64,000 bases of DNA from Costus lasius. Its lineage: Eukaryota; Streptophyta; Magnoliopsida; Zingiberales; Costaceae. A model generated the notes under the pieces. It was not told the origin of the DNA, searched no databases, and saw only the letters and a program-made list of their open reading frames with translations. Shown piece by piece: positions 11,001 through 22,800 of this stretch; positions within the stretch are counted from its first letter, which is position 1; each line of letters begins with the position of its first letter. Location of the stretch: the NCBI GenBank assembly GCA_027563935.2, contig CM050454.1, positions 1,720,501-1,784,500 on the forward strand. Reading direction: 5' to 3'. The translations under genes and the position numbers were made by a program.

Positions 11001-14000
11001 TGATTTAGGTCATTCAAGTCAAAACCAGGGAATGGCCAGGGACACATATAAACAATCGAATAATGAGCATAAGCATACGAATACACAGCAACCTGAATGG
11101 CTTCTGATTCTGGAGGTTACAACAGGAATTCTTGTAGTTGTCTGCATTGTTACAGGAACCGCCACTGCTGTTAGGACTTGTAATCCAAAATCCTTCATGA
11201 AAATCCCATGGAAGGAAACTAGGAGTTGGAAGGATGAGATATCAATTCCAATAAGTTAATCTCAACCCAAATTTGTATTCAAATAAATTTTCTGAGCTCC
11301 AAACTGATTGTTCATCAATCGTATTTTTTGCTTCAATACAGATGGAGAATTGTTGAAAAATGTCCTGAAGTTTAGTCGGGAGGAACTTGAAACTGCCTGT
11401 GAGGATTTCAGCAATATAATTGGCTCCTCTCCAGATAGTATAATCTATAAAGGAACCATGAAAGATGGGACTGAAGTTGCTGTCATCTCACTATGCATTT
11501 TAGAAGACCAATGGACAAACTATCTTGAATTATCCTTTCACAACAAAGTAATAACTTTGTGAACTTTATTCTTAGATGTTTCATAATGTTGTGCAAAATT
11601 GATAGAAGTTCTACCTTTCAGGTGGCAGATCTTGCTAGGTTAAATCATGAGAACGTAGCTAAGTTGCTGGGCTATTGTAAAGAAAATGAACCTTTTTCAA
11701 GAATTCTGATACTCGATTATGCATCAAATGGGACATTATATGAACATCTACACTGTAAGTCTTCCTATTTATGTGATTAAATACAATAGAACAGGTGATG
11801 TTTTGAAATTTGCATTTTGCTTCTTAAATTCAGATGGTGATGGGTCCCAGTTATCTTGGATTAGACGAATGAAAATAATTCTAGGCGTTGCTCGAGGATT
11901 ACAGTACTTGCACACAGAACTGCGTCCACCTTTTGTGTTGTCGGAACTGAGTTCAAATGCAATATATCTTACTGAAGATTTTTCTCCAAAGGTATCTGCC
12001 TGTTAGTAACATAAATTTTCAACAGTTTGCTATTTCGAGAAAAACTGAAAGTTGCAGATTGTAGAACATTAAAGTTATTTCTGTCAACTGTAGAAATATT
12101 TTTGACGAGAATCTTCACGCATTTCCTGCAAGATAGCTGTAGAGTGATGTTCAAATATTTCCTGTTACCTGTTAGTAACATAAATTTTCATTAGTTTAAC
12201 TGGAAATATGACCACGTGTCTGATTACTTCTCCTTGGCATTCTATCCTGGCCTGTTTCTTTAGGTAGAAAAAAAAAATCTGAGGAACTATCCTATGTCTA
12301 AAATGTATTCTTATATGACACCTGTAATGAATATTATTTTTGTCATCACTTCCTTCCTTTGATGCTCAATTTGAAGCACAACCAATATGAATAGCTTTAC
12401 ATATACTTTCCAGTAGCATTCTAGGTAACCCTATTATTTAGTGCAATCAACTTTCAAGTGTGGAAATGAGTTCCTAATGATATTAAAGCAAGTTCAATAC
12501 GGCGTTCTTCTTGGGCTTGGAATGAGAATCTTTGGCCGTTGTGTCAATCACGCTGGGACTAGCGAATGATGATAAGGTTTCTAATCTACAAATGAGAAAG
12601 TTTAGTTGATACTAAATGCCAACAGTATAAAACCAGTGTTATGGGCATAGGATTAATTCTTAGGTAATGTTTTGACATAGTTTCTTAGTGTAATTACGGA
12701 AATGACATGGTGAAGGTCTATGAAGCACAGCTCGCATAAGAGTTATCTATATAGCATGATACAAATACACCAGAATAAATGATATCCAATTGCATGATAT
12801 GGATATACCAATAAAACAAATTTTTTACAAAAATTGGATACATGCATTCAAATGGTACTGCATGTGGAAATGTTGAATATGTGTATCTGGAACCTGTATT
12901 ATTTAATGTTTATAGATATATAAAATATAATAATAATGAGAAGATGAGGATTTTTAGTGAAGGTGGAATACTATTCATCTTAGTATTATTAAGTAGTGCG
13001 TCATAAATGAAAATCACACAATAAGATCGCTGGACAAGGATGTTGTGAAGGCAGGTGGAAAACTATTCATCTTAGTATTATTAAGTAGTGCGTCATAAAT
13101 GAAAATCACACAATAAGATCGCTGGACAAGGATGTTGTGAAGGCAAGTGGGCTATCACATAGTAAAGGATTGGTGTTGGTGTTGTGTTATTCACCTAAGC
13201 TGTGTTCGAGGCCACTAAATTTATAGACTACAAAAGAAGAAACATATTTTGAATTGAATACCAAATTATTGAGAGAGAACGGCTACCCAATATTACATTA
13301 GGCCATCAACTTTCATGTGTTATAACTATGCAGTAAAGATTATGATAGACACCAATGTGGATATGTCAGTGAGTAAATATTCGTAATTATGGATTTGATT
13401 TTTCCCTTGTCAGGACATAGTTTTTTCATTCTAGATTCTTTTGGGTGAAGGGCATTAACTTTTATATTTAAATTTTCTTCCTGAGCAGTATGGTTATGTG
13501 GATTTCTGAATGACACTTGTATTCCGTGTGCTGCTAATTTCTTTCTACTTTGCAATTTTGTTTTACTAATAAACAGATTTAACAAAATCTTAATCTTTCT
13601 ACTTTTGCAGTTGGTTGATTTTGATAGTTGTAAATTTATCTTCTCAAAATCCAAGAAGAGTGCTGGTTACATTACCAACGGTGGCTCTCTTCATGCATAC
13701 ATGAATTCTCGAGAGCAACAAGACATGGAAATACAGGGAAACATATTTGCTTTTGGAGTACTTTTACTGGAATTAATCAGTGGAAGGCCTCCATACTGCA
13801 AAGAAAGAGGGAGTCTGATAAATTGGGTAAGTCACATAGTTGTAAAACTTAATTAGTACTTGAGAATATCTGCTATTTCATTGTTGAACTTGAAATAACA
13901 TTCAAATCTTAAACAAATGCCATTAATCTCATTGGGTTAGTCACATGTTAGCATCAATTTGACTCTTTCCTTCCAAACTGACATCTTAATATCTTAGACA

Positions 14001-14880
14001 GCTCATTTGCATAGTGCAATATGGAATAGACGAGGTGCGTCAAATTGTTGACCGAGAGAACCATTTGGACAGAAGGCCCATACTAAATCCAGAAGCTAGA
14101 TTCTAGTTGTTAATTGACAAAATAGCAAGTATATATCTGCAAAGTTAATAGTTTGAGGGGAAAACTGAAATGTCCCCGGTAATAAATCTTGTCCATACAT
14201 TGTACATTGGTATTTGGCACACGTGTCGAGCAAGCATGTAGATCAGCAACTTCAGTTGTCAGTGAACCCAGAAACTTGAACATGCTCCTACCAGGGTTAG
14301 TATAGGACTACATTCTGTATGCAGTTTCATCTTGTCATAAACTTGGTGTGGAATAGAGTTCTTGCAAGTAATATCATACTCTTAAGAAACCTTCTAAAGA
14401 TTCATTACCTAGAAAATAAGATCATTTAGTCAATAGTTCATTTCCCTAATACAAAGCTAAAACATTGTTGACCCATAAAATATAAACTCTAGCTCTTACA
14501 ATACATTGGCTTATCATTCTTGCGAAGGATTTTCTTGGATTCAGTTAATGGGAATGTACCACTTAGATTCATGTATGTTTCTTTACCTTATACAATAGCT
14601 AATACAAGAACACCATGCTTCATATCAATTGCAGGCGACTGAGCATCTTCAGAACCCAGACGAGATTGGAAAACTAGTAGACCCTGAGCTAAAAAATGTG
14701 AAGTCAGAAGATCTTGCAGTCATATGCAGTGTGGTTAGCCTCTGCATTGAACCTGACCCGACGAAGAGACCGTCAATGCAAATAATAAGTGCCGTTTTGG
14801 AGAATGGAATTGACTTGTCAGCAGCTGCCCTTCTCAAGGATTCTCCTTTGGCATGGGCAGAATTAGCCTTGTCTTTGTAG
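5075..14880 (+). CDS. LRR receptor-like pseudokinase (At1g63430/At5g41180 type)
   Basis: Thirteen exons join in phase to 657 aa: 5075-5177, 5242-5380, 5504-5575, 5659-5802, 5896-6045, 9762-9857, 9930-9994, 11009-11254, 11342-11547, 11622-11754, 11834-11991, 13611-13826, 14635-14880. Layout: signal peptide (about 1-30), LRR N-cap with SPCNWTGVAC, four to five leucine-rich repeats (the early LRR exons are 72 and 144 nt, whole repeat units), a Cys-containing juxtamembrane segment, one membrane span near 288-310, and a protein-kinase fold from about 346. Order, length and many motifs (YKGTMKDG, VADLARLNHEN, SNGTLYEHLH, SGRPPYCK) fit the Arabidopsis At1g63430/At5g41180 receptors. The kinase looks inactive: the VAIK lysine is missing (EVAVISLC), the HRD region reads LSELSSNAIYL and DFG is DFD. 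It probably acts as a plasma-membrane scaffold or co-receptor; the ligand is unknown. Relatives MDIS1 and MRH1 act in tip growth and pollen-tube guidance. Intron 5 is 3.7 kb and holds TE debris. Confidence 0.93.
8232..8900 (-). pseudogene. Decayed LINE ORF1 (DUF4283 / zinc-knuckle) relic inside an intron
   Basis: Read on the minus strand, this intronic stretch gives pieces typical of plant L1-type ORF1 proteins, in broken frames. These are a LEYGPLVHCQ-like segment (compare LE.GPW....Q in DUF4283), a QLDLS segment, and FEYEGK followed by YDYYNIFGHTIRNF. The last fits the CCHC knuckle spacing C-x2-C-x4-H-x4-C, with all three cysteines replaced by Y, Y and F. Stops and frameshifts separate the pieces. 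It lies antisense to the host gene. The call rests on motif spacing alone. Flanking intronic sequence from 6046 to 9761 may hold more of the element, but I could not recognise it. Confidence 0.4.
12961..13144. repeat. 92-bp tandem duplication in an intron of the LRR gene
   Basis: Two nearly identical copies (12961-13052 and 13053-13144) share ctattcatcttagtatt through gatgttgtgaaggca. They differ by only a few bases, so the duplication is recent. It lies in the 1.6-kb intron between exons 11 and 12 and does not touch splice sites. Confidence 0.9.
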
Positions 14881-16019
14881 GAGTAGTTCCTCCCGCCTAT
14901 GTAAATCCAGAGCATACAAAGGAAATGACTTGTTTCTGGCTTTCTTGATCATTTGTTGTATCCCTTGGATATACATTTGTGTTTGCCTGCTCAAGCGTAC
15001 AAGGTGAATATATACCCACGTTATGTATATTGTATACTGTTAAGAGAAACATATGTGCACATGCTTTTGAATGCTTTTATTACTTATTGCATATTTCTTG
15101 AGAGTCTACCCCAAGCTTAAAATATCGGTATGGAATAATAAATCGGTGTTACGTATAAAGTTCATCATCAATAATTACAATTCATTCTTTTTCATCCAAT
15201 AATATTACAGGTTTTTTTTTTTTTTTTCAAACCTCGATCTCTCTCTAGTGTTAAGGGTTTAGGGTCATGATTCTCCTCCAACACCTCGGATTCATAATTT
15301 GTAGCATAACTAGTGTGTTCTCCGCTGAAAATGAGATATGGAAAAGTCCTTATAATACCTACTTTCCGGATAAGAGTGTTTAACAATTACAAGTCTATCA
15401 TTCTTCATATTGTTGTAGAAAAGATTGATCTGTCCTATTATGTTATTCCATTCCCCATTCAAAGTGGAATGCATTTATCATTTGTAACCTCTTTTTAGAG
15501 TGTCAATACTTGAGTCTTTTGTTGTTTATATTCCTTCTACTGTTTCTTTAGATTATTTTTTGGTTAATATTTTGTCCACTAATTGTCTGACTCAATCTTT
15601 AAACTGTTCATTAACACTTTTCTCTACACATTATATCCTTCATAATTTAGTGGAAGCATAATTCTACTGGTTTGTATAGTGAGTGAATTGTTTTGTTTTA
15701 TTTGCTTCCAGATTCACCACTCTCTTTACTAGTTTTTATCATTTTGATCATTCATCGGCCATTATTATTATTAGAAAAAATTATCTTTACCTTCTTTTCA
15801 AGTGTTTGCCTGTGGGATTTATCAATTAGGGAAAAAAAATCATGTGTCATTTACTTCTACTAGTATAAATAACATTGACCATTATTTATTTCAATTGGTC
15901 CATTCGAATTTTTGGAGAGTTCATGTTCAAATGTTGCTAGTTTTAATACTTATGTTTCTTGATGATTTCTTTTTCAGCATAATCGACTAATCGAGTCGTA
16001 ATCTTTGCAAATTAATGGG
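14881..16019. other. 3' flank of the LRR gene, AT-rich
   Basis: AT-rich sequence after the receptor stop codon, presumably 3' UTR followed by intergenic DNA. It has a poly-T run near 15215-15228. No gene, RNA or clear mobile element is visible. Confidence 0.5.
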
Positions 16020-16500
16020 CTAAATTGCAAAATAGACAAAAACGTTATGCTTCGGCCGACCATTCTTCCCTTCCGGTCTCCGGAACACACGAAAACCCTC
16101 CTCCGAGCGAGTGGTGAGTGTTCCGGCGATCGGCGACCCGTTCCTGTGGTGCGGCTGCTCTGAGGGGTTCTGGCGGCCTTCTTCTTCCTCTCGGCACGGA
16201 GTGCTGCGAGGAGGCGGCGTCTTCTTCCCAACCAGCGGCGTCATCGTCGTCGTCTTCTCTTTTCTCTCGGCGAATCGAGATAAGCTATTTTCCCCCCTTT
16301 CCTTCCCTCCTCTCCGCAGAAACCAAGGTAAGCGTCCTGCCGAGAAATCTCCTCGTTCCAGTATATTGGGGCATGGCTGTCGAATTACGCTATTCTCTTC
16401 CGCGGATACCTTTTTCTTAGAAATTTACATCGCTGAGGCTGACAGTATTCTTTCGCTAAGGTTAGGTTTATATTTTGAAGTGTTTGTGATCTCGCCTGCA
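16020..16500 (+). other. GC-rich block, possible orphan leader exon
   Basis: A sharply bounded GC-rich segment (about 16045-16330) looks like a plant 5' leader: C/T-rich, with TCGTCGTCGTC-like runs, ending in ACCAAG|GTAAGC, a strong splice donor. It sits in AT-rich DNA. No downstream exon encoding a recognisable protein follows on the plus strand, because the next gene is on the other strand. It could be the first exon of a non-coding transcript, the remains of a truncated gene copy, or sequence captured by a transposon. Confidence 0.25.
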
Positions 16501-16649
16501 CGTGTGATGTTCATATTTTGATCTTAGACAAGAAAAGCTTAGTCATTGCTCCGTAATGTTATGATCATACTTTCACTTTCTTATTTCTTTGTTACTTTCA
16601 TTGAGCATCTCTGTTTTGTCATTTTAATACCATGCAAGTAGGCCGCTAG

Positions 16650-18640
16650 TGTCACACCTTGTATTATACAAATTATATAAATTAATTTTAATTAATTATT
16701 ACAAAGATTCAAATGCCATGCAGGACTAAATGTTTGATTCGTCCAGATTTAGCACGACCGGTTGGGGTGCACCCGCACGCGCCCTTCAGCCTCCACGAAA
16801 GGTTACGAACTTCATCCAGGCCTAGAAAGGGAGAAGAGAGAGAAAGCCACGTTAGCATTTAAAATGAATAAATAAGGGAAATATACCCTATCTAATTTCG
16901 GATCTACGCCCGAATCCGATCTGCTAATCACCTGCGTCCGAAAACCCAAATTTGCGCCTGAATTTCACTACGGTGCCGAATCCACATGTGAACTTCGGAT
17001 TTCAGCCTCCGCCCGAAATCCCGTCGCCACGTCCGTTTTTGGGTCAACGAGTCAACGCCCGAAATCTCGTCGCCCTGTCTTCGTTCTCGTTCTCGTTCGC
17101 GTTCGACGCGACGGGTGGTTCGCTGCCTCCTTTGGCCGACGTGTGCGGACACCGGCATCCTACATTGACGTCCGGTGTTGATTCCTCTTCGTTTGGACGA
17201 ATGCCCCTGAGCTCGTCGCCCAGCCGGGGGTGTCGACTCGACTTTGGCGGAACTCAGGGAAGGGAATGTCGATAAAGGGGAGTAGGCGGAAGTTCCTGAC
17301 GACATCGCGATTGCTCGATCTGGGTTCGCCGAAGTCACGGGAGAAGGGACGTCAGGAAGGGTCGCTAGGCAGTCCACTTCCCTCAATTCAGTCTCGTTCC
17401 TCACCGAATACAGTTTTTACCTCTACCTCTTTTTTCATCCCTCTCTTCTTTGAGTTCGTCGGCTTTTATAGGCAGCTGGGACGTGTTTCTACGCGGGCGA
17501 CGTCGTCTCTTCGGCAGGCGGTGCCATGCCGTGCTAGAGCTCCACCCATGCCTGCCCATACCTTTCGCTTCCCGTTGCTCGGATGCAGCCGTCGGCCCAT
17601 TGGCTCGACCGCCGCCTCCCTTCGTTTCGAACAGCTCCTCTGCTTTATCCGCGGGATCGATTGGTGTCGCCATTCGTTGGTCAAGCTGTGTCACGTCCAA
17701 GCGACGATATTGTATCCCGATGCCTGGAGAGCCCATGCCCTGCTCGTCGCCCTACTGTCAGGTCGCCATCGCCGCCGCCTAACGGTTGATGCAGAACGAG
17801 ACGTCTCTGTATCTTCTCCCCGTCGATCTACCTGTGTTGTCAGCGTCCGTTGCATCGTCCAGTCGCGCCCGCTCACGCTGGGGCTTCGCCGGCCGGGATG
17901 AGTGCCGCCCAACTGTTCGACCTAATTCGGCGACCCTTCCTGCTGGGTCTTTCGGGGTCTTCGGCCGCCGGCGAGCGTTCCCGACGCCATCGGAATCGAG
18001 ATCGAGCAACGCTCGATTTTCCCCAAATTGGGATTTCCCGATTTCGCCTATTCAAGGGTTGATTTTGACCTTGGTCAATAGCAGTTGACTAGGCCAAACG
18101 GGCTGGGCCTAACGGCTAGTATGGTTGTTTATCTATTCTTGTTCGTAACGCTACCTGTCCCACTAATACACTCGTAATACACTAGCTAATCAGCTAGTTA
18201 AATCACCATCATCTATTGTAGTACTAGTATTAGTATACTACTTTTACAAGTGTATTGTTCATATCACCTAGCTTTACCATTAGTTTTACAATGTGTTTAT
18301 TAGAGGCAACGTGCTGGTACTAGCTTTATAATTATATTATACTGCGTTGCACTATTAAAATTTATATAATTTATAATTTTTTAATTATTATTAAAATTTA
18401 AAATAATAAATAAATATATTATTTTAAATTATTTAAAATAATAATATATTTTAATTTTTTAGTATTAAAATTTTATATTATTTAAAATAATAATACTTAA
18501 AATTTTAAAAGAAATAGAAACTACAAAAATATCAAATTATAGTTTTTCTAACTTTTATTTTTTTATTATTTTTTTTTGCTCTTATTTTTTATTACCAAAT
18601 AATTTTCTTACTATTTTCTGTTTAAAAACAACTTAAAAAC
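16650..18640. other. GC-rich then AT-rich TE-like DNA, no gene recognised
   Basis: From about 16740 to 18090 the DNA is GC-rich and open in several frames on both strands, as repetitive or compositionally biased DNA often is. None of the conceptual proteins is familiar. It begins near a 'gtgtcacacc' stretch and ends with a TTGACC/GTTGAC-rich stretch, then passes abruptly into very AT-rich DNA (18350-18600). I suspect an LTR or leader of a degraded retrotransposon, but I cannot pair its ends. Confidence 0.3.
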
Positions 18641-18644
18641 GAAG

Positions 18645-19033
18645 CCTAACAAGTCCTAAAAAAAAATAGAAAATTAGAAAAAAAAATAATAATAAAAAGG
18701 AAAAAAAAATCATATAACTTTCACGTGTCCAATCGTCAATGGGGAAGAGAATGAAGAGATGACGGAAGAGAGGAGGTGGCAGCAAGCAAGAGGCATCAGG
18801 TGAGCGAGCGAGCGATATGAAGCAAGCAAAGCAACAATGTCGAGCGAGCACAATGGCAACGACAAACGAGATGGCAGCAAAGGAAAGGAAAGAGAATGCA
18901 GCTTGGAAGAGTTTTCTGCCCCATTTGGGCAAATCAACAAATAAGGAAAAATATTTCTCACATATTACTTTTCTCCTTCCTACTAAATGAGAAAAAATAT
19001 CTCTTTTATTCTTTCCTACCCAGTGAACAAGAT
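18645..19033. mobile_element. Degenerate TIR element of the same family (E3)
   Basis: The right end reads ACCCAGTGAACAAGATG followed by TTAA, matching the AACAAGATG-TAA terminus of the element at 51645-52277. The left end near AAGTCCTAAAAAAA is weak. A subterminal ATAACTTTCACGTGT corresponds to the conserved block of other members. The interior has GAGCGAGCGAGCGA-type repeats. The boundaries are approximate. Confidence 0.4.
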
Positions 19034-19869
19034 GTTAACATAAAATCTTAGGACAATCGTACTTCCATTGCTCATGTCATCTTTCTAAATATTTTATACA
19101 TTATATTTCCATCATCCATACTTTTATCTATCCTTTCCATAAATAATGAACCATTTATATAATGACGGATTTCAGTCATTTGGCCGCCTATACAAAACAA
19201 GAAAATCAACCAAAATCTTGCGACCAATTGTTCAAAGGGCCAAAAATATGAAAGATGAATATACCATTAATGAAAACAAAATCTATGAAACCCTAGCAAA
19301 TACGAATAGATAATTTCCATTGGTAGGAAAATAATCCGGTATCAGGCTATCAGCAACACTAAGAGACAAATAATCCTGAAGAGTAGGAAGAGAAGTTCCA
19401 CTGGAAATTGAGTAAGAAACCAACATACTAGCGACACAAAGAATTTCCACCATATTATGCTAGAGCATCGCTCCTATCGCTCCTCAGTGTATGATAGCCT
19501 TACAAGAGGTTGAGACCACGGAGTTGAACAATAACAGCATGGAAACGAAATAGTGACAGACTCACCTATTAACATAAAATTAAATCACTACCAACTTAAA
19601 CAGATACTAGAAAAAACAAAAAGAAACCACCGAGCCCTGTGCAATAATAGTATCCCATTGTCTCTCTGCTCCGGATGATAACATAGTTCAGAAAAATCAT
19701 CCATCTAATGAAATTTCTTATTCTCCAGCAAAATCTTGGAAGAATCCTACCAAAACTGATGATATTTGAAAACAAATTTATGGTCAAAAATCATCTCCCC
19801 AAGTTCTGCACACCATTATACAGAACGGCGTTGATTTGCAATGCATATCCCATGCGTAACATCTAGTTC

Positions 19870-22800
19870 TTAGTGGTTACGACGAGAAAAATGATTGTCA
19901 TTAGGATTTCTCCTTCCACCAAACATGGCAAGTGCTTTCTTCACGGGAGGCTTAAGTGGTAGTCTTTTCTCACCGGACTGGGAAAATATGTCATCGGCAG
20001 CCAGAAATTCTTGTTCCTGCGGCGTTTAACGATGTAATAAAGGTATAATGCAACGTAAAGCAAGATAATGAAAAATCTCTATCCATGGCACCTAGTTGAG
20101 TGCTCAGTAGAAGTGAAATGATCATGAAAAATTTGTAACCTGTTTGTTTGCTTTCTTCTTTGATCTTGGATAGAGAAGCTTGTGAGGTAGTTGATCTTCT
20201 CGGAGAATGAGGTTCTTTGTGATGGCTTCTCTTCCACCTTGAGGCAACGGAAGTGAAAACTGAAAAAGGATTTGTAATTTGTCACTGTCAAAATTTGCAG
20301 AATAATATCCAAAGCAGAATTAAGAACTATGTTACAATAAAAATGTTGCAAAACTCCTTGATTCACATTTTGGTTATTAAAGGCCTATTTACTTGATACA
20401 TTTTGAAAATGTTTTTTTCATTTCAACTCTACCTCTTTGTGGATGACCCATGACCACGCAACCAAGTTATATGTCAAAATTTATCACACATTCATTTAAT
20501 TAAAACACTTTCCATATTTTGTGTGTCAAGTTGAAACAAAATGAACTACGCGTATCAAATTGAAACTGTGGGCATAGCTTTTGTGATATTATGTTATTTA
20601 CCAGCATAAATACGTAGCATTGCTATGATTTAGAACAGAACATGAAACCCGGTGGAAAAAAAACAATCCAGCATAAATACGTAGCGCTGCTCAAGTACTC
20701 ATCATATTTTTACAAAAAATGTTTATTCATAACAATGCCAAACACACCTTAAAACTGGTTGATAGAAACTAACTCCAAGACCCCATGATTTCAGTATTAA
20801 CCACACCAAAATGTAGCCAATTCTATAATATGATACCACGTCCTTTACATTCATTAATATCTTCTTCACTTAGTAGTCGCCCACTGAAATATCTAAATTG
20901 CAAATCTCGCATAATTTCACAACATGAAAAGATAACATTCACTCGATAGGTTGTAGCAATGCGAGACTTGATCACTAATTCACTATGAAGTAACATTTAA
21001 GAAGACAGTGTCATAACAGACAGTTTTGGAAATTTAGAAATTCAAACATAAAGTAACCACAAGAGAATGAGTGCAACAATATGAACATCACCTACTATTC
21101 CTAGATGATGACCTATATAACTCTGAAATGGACATTGGTCATCTGTAGGGTTCGGTAAAATATATGATTTATAGTCTAGCATAGAGTTGTAGGTACTATC
21201 ATAATTGTTAATATTAGTAGAAATTGAATATTTCCTAAAATAGTAGGTACCCGTTCTAATTTTAGTCAATATGTTGTTGATACAGATGAGTGCAATGACA
21301 AGTCATTTTGATTAATGATGCAAAGGCAAAATGATTAAGAAAGTGTAGGAATATACAACAATGAACAATATGGGAGCCGCTCAACTTTTTAAAAGCTCTA
21401 TTTTGGTCGTGAGACAGGGAAGTGAAACTAGATGAAAGGTTAGTAAGGATTTAATAAGCCAACAAAACAAAATAAAAAACAAAACTTAATTTACAAGGAG
21501 GAATGTATACTATTTAGATCAATGCAAACAAGTAATATTGTTCAAAAGTTGCAAACTTCGTTTCCTTCACATTCTAATCAGCAACATGATCCCAGTTTAG
21601 TTGGAGGAAAGAACGAACAATATTTTTTATTCTTTTCTCTTCTTATTTTTGTTATCAGCCTTTTTCGCCAACATGATTGAACACAAGCCTACATCTTCAT
21701 CTTATGTCTACAACCCATGTACTAGGTTGTGAGTCAAAGTTGCTATTGGGTCATTGTCACAATCCATGATATGAAGATTGCCTGCAATAATAAGGGCAAA
21801 GAATATAGTAGATGGGAGAGGATGGAAGACAATATGACAAACCCCACGACAAACAGTCAACCATTGCATTCAACAAAACTAGAGAGGTGATTAGTGGACA
21901 CTAAGGTGATAAACCGTGTGCCTAGAAAGCCCTGGCTTCATGATTTAGGGAGGACCATGGAACCCCAATGGGGCAAAGTCAAGTGGATAGTTGCAGTTAC
22001 AATAAAGATGAAAGAGGAACATACTCCAATAGAAAAATTCTCCAATGACCATCAAAATCGTGTTTTTATGGGGTTTGAATCTAGTGGCTTAAATGGTAAC
22101 AAGTATGGTTACATAATCGACAGAGAAATGGTCTACAATAGAATCGGTGCTTTGACAGTTAGATGTGGCAACGTTGAATCACCGTGGTTCAAAGGGTTCG
22201 GTGATAGGGAGGATGTGTCAGGGGTAGATGTGCAGTTGGCTATGAGGGCTGAATAAATGTGGCTGTTATGAAAGATACAACTTGGCTATTATACCAAAAT
22301 GAAGCAGGACAGATGTCAGGAAAAGAAAAAGAAAGATGAGAAATTAGAGGAGAACCTTGATGTTCATCCAAAAGTAAGATAAGCTTTACAACAACTCGAG
22401 TCATATATCTATAGGCTTTTTCACTAAAACAAAGAAAAAAAATTCCCAAACAGAAAAGTTTGTAATTAACCACTACCTATGACATGGAAAACAGAAAATA
22501 AAGCTCACCACAACCATAATACATAAAAAAACTACAGGGTAACACATTACACTAAAAGTTAAAGTTGTTATCCTTCTTTGGAGGTATAACCCTTGCAATC
22601 ATAAGGGGCAACCTTCACTCTAGTATTTCAGCAAAAAATAAGTGTTAACAATCTCATACTTGCATTGCCCTGTGCAAAAACAAAAATAATTAAAAAAAAA
22701 ATATAACCACTATTGTTAGCAAGAAGCATCAGTCATCATCCATACATTTGTAATTGTATTGTTTTTCTTGAATGAGAATTTTGGTTGCTTAATAATTCTC

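Noticed and set aside
17230..17901. Open frame of 223 codons on the plus strand
   Set aside because: Several long frames on both strands overlap in GC-rich DNA; the conceptual protein has no recognisable motif.
21894..22256. 120-codon open frame inside a NOB1 intron
   Set aside because: I recognise no domain; it may be a transposon scrap, but I cannot support a call.
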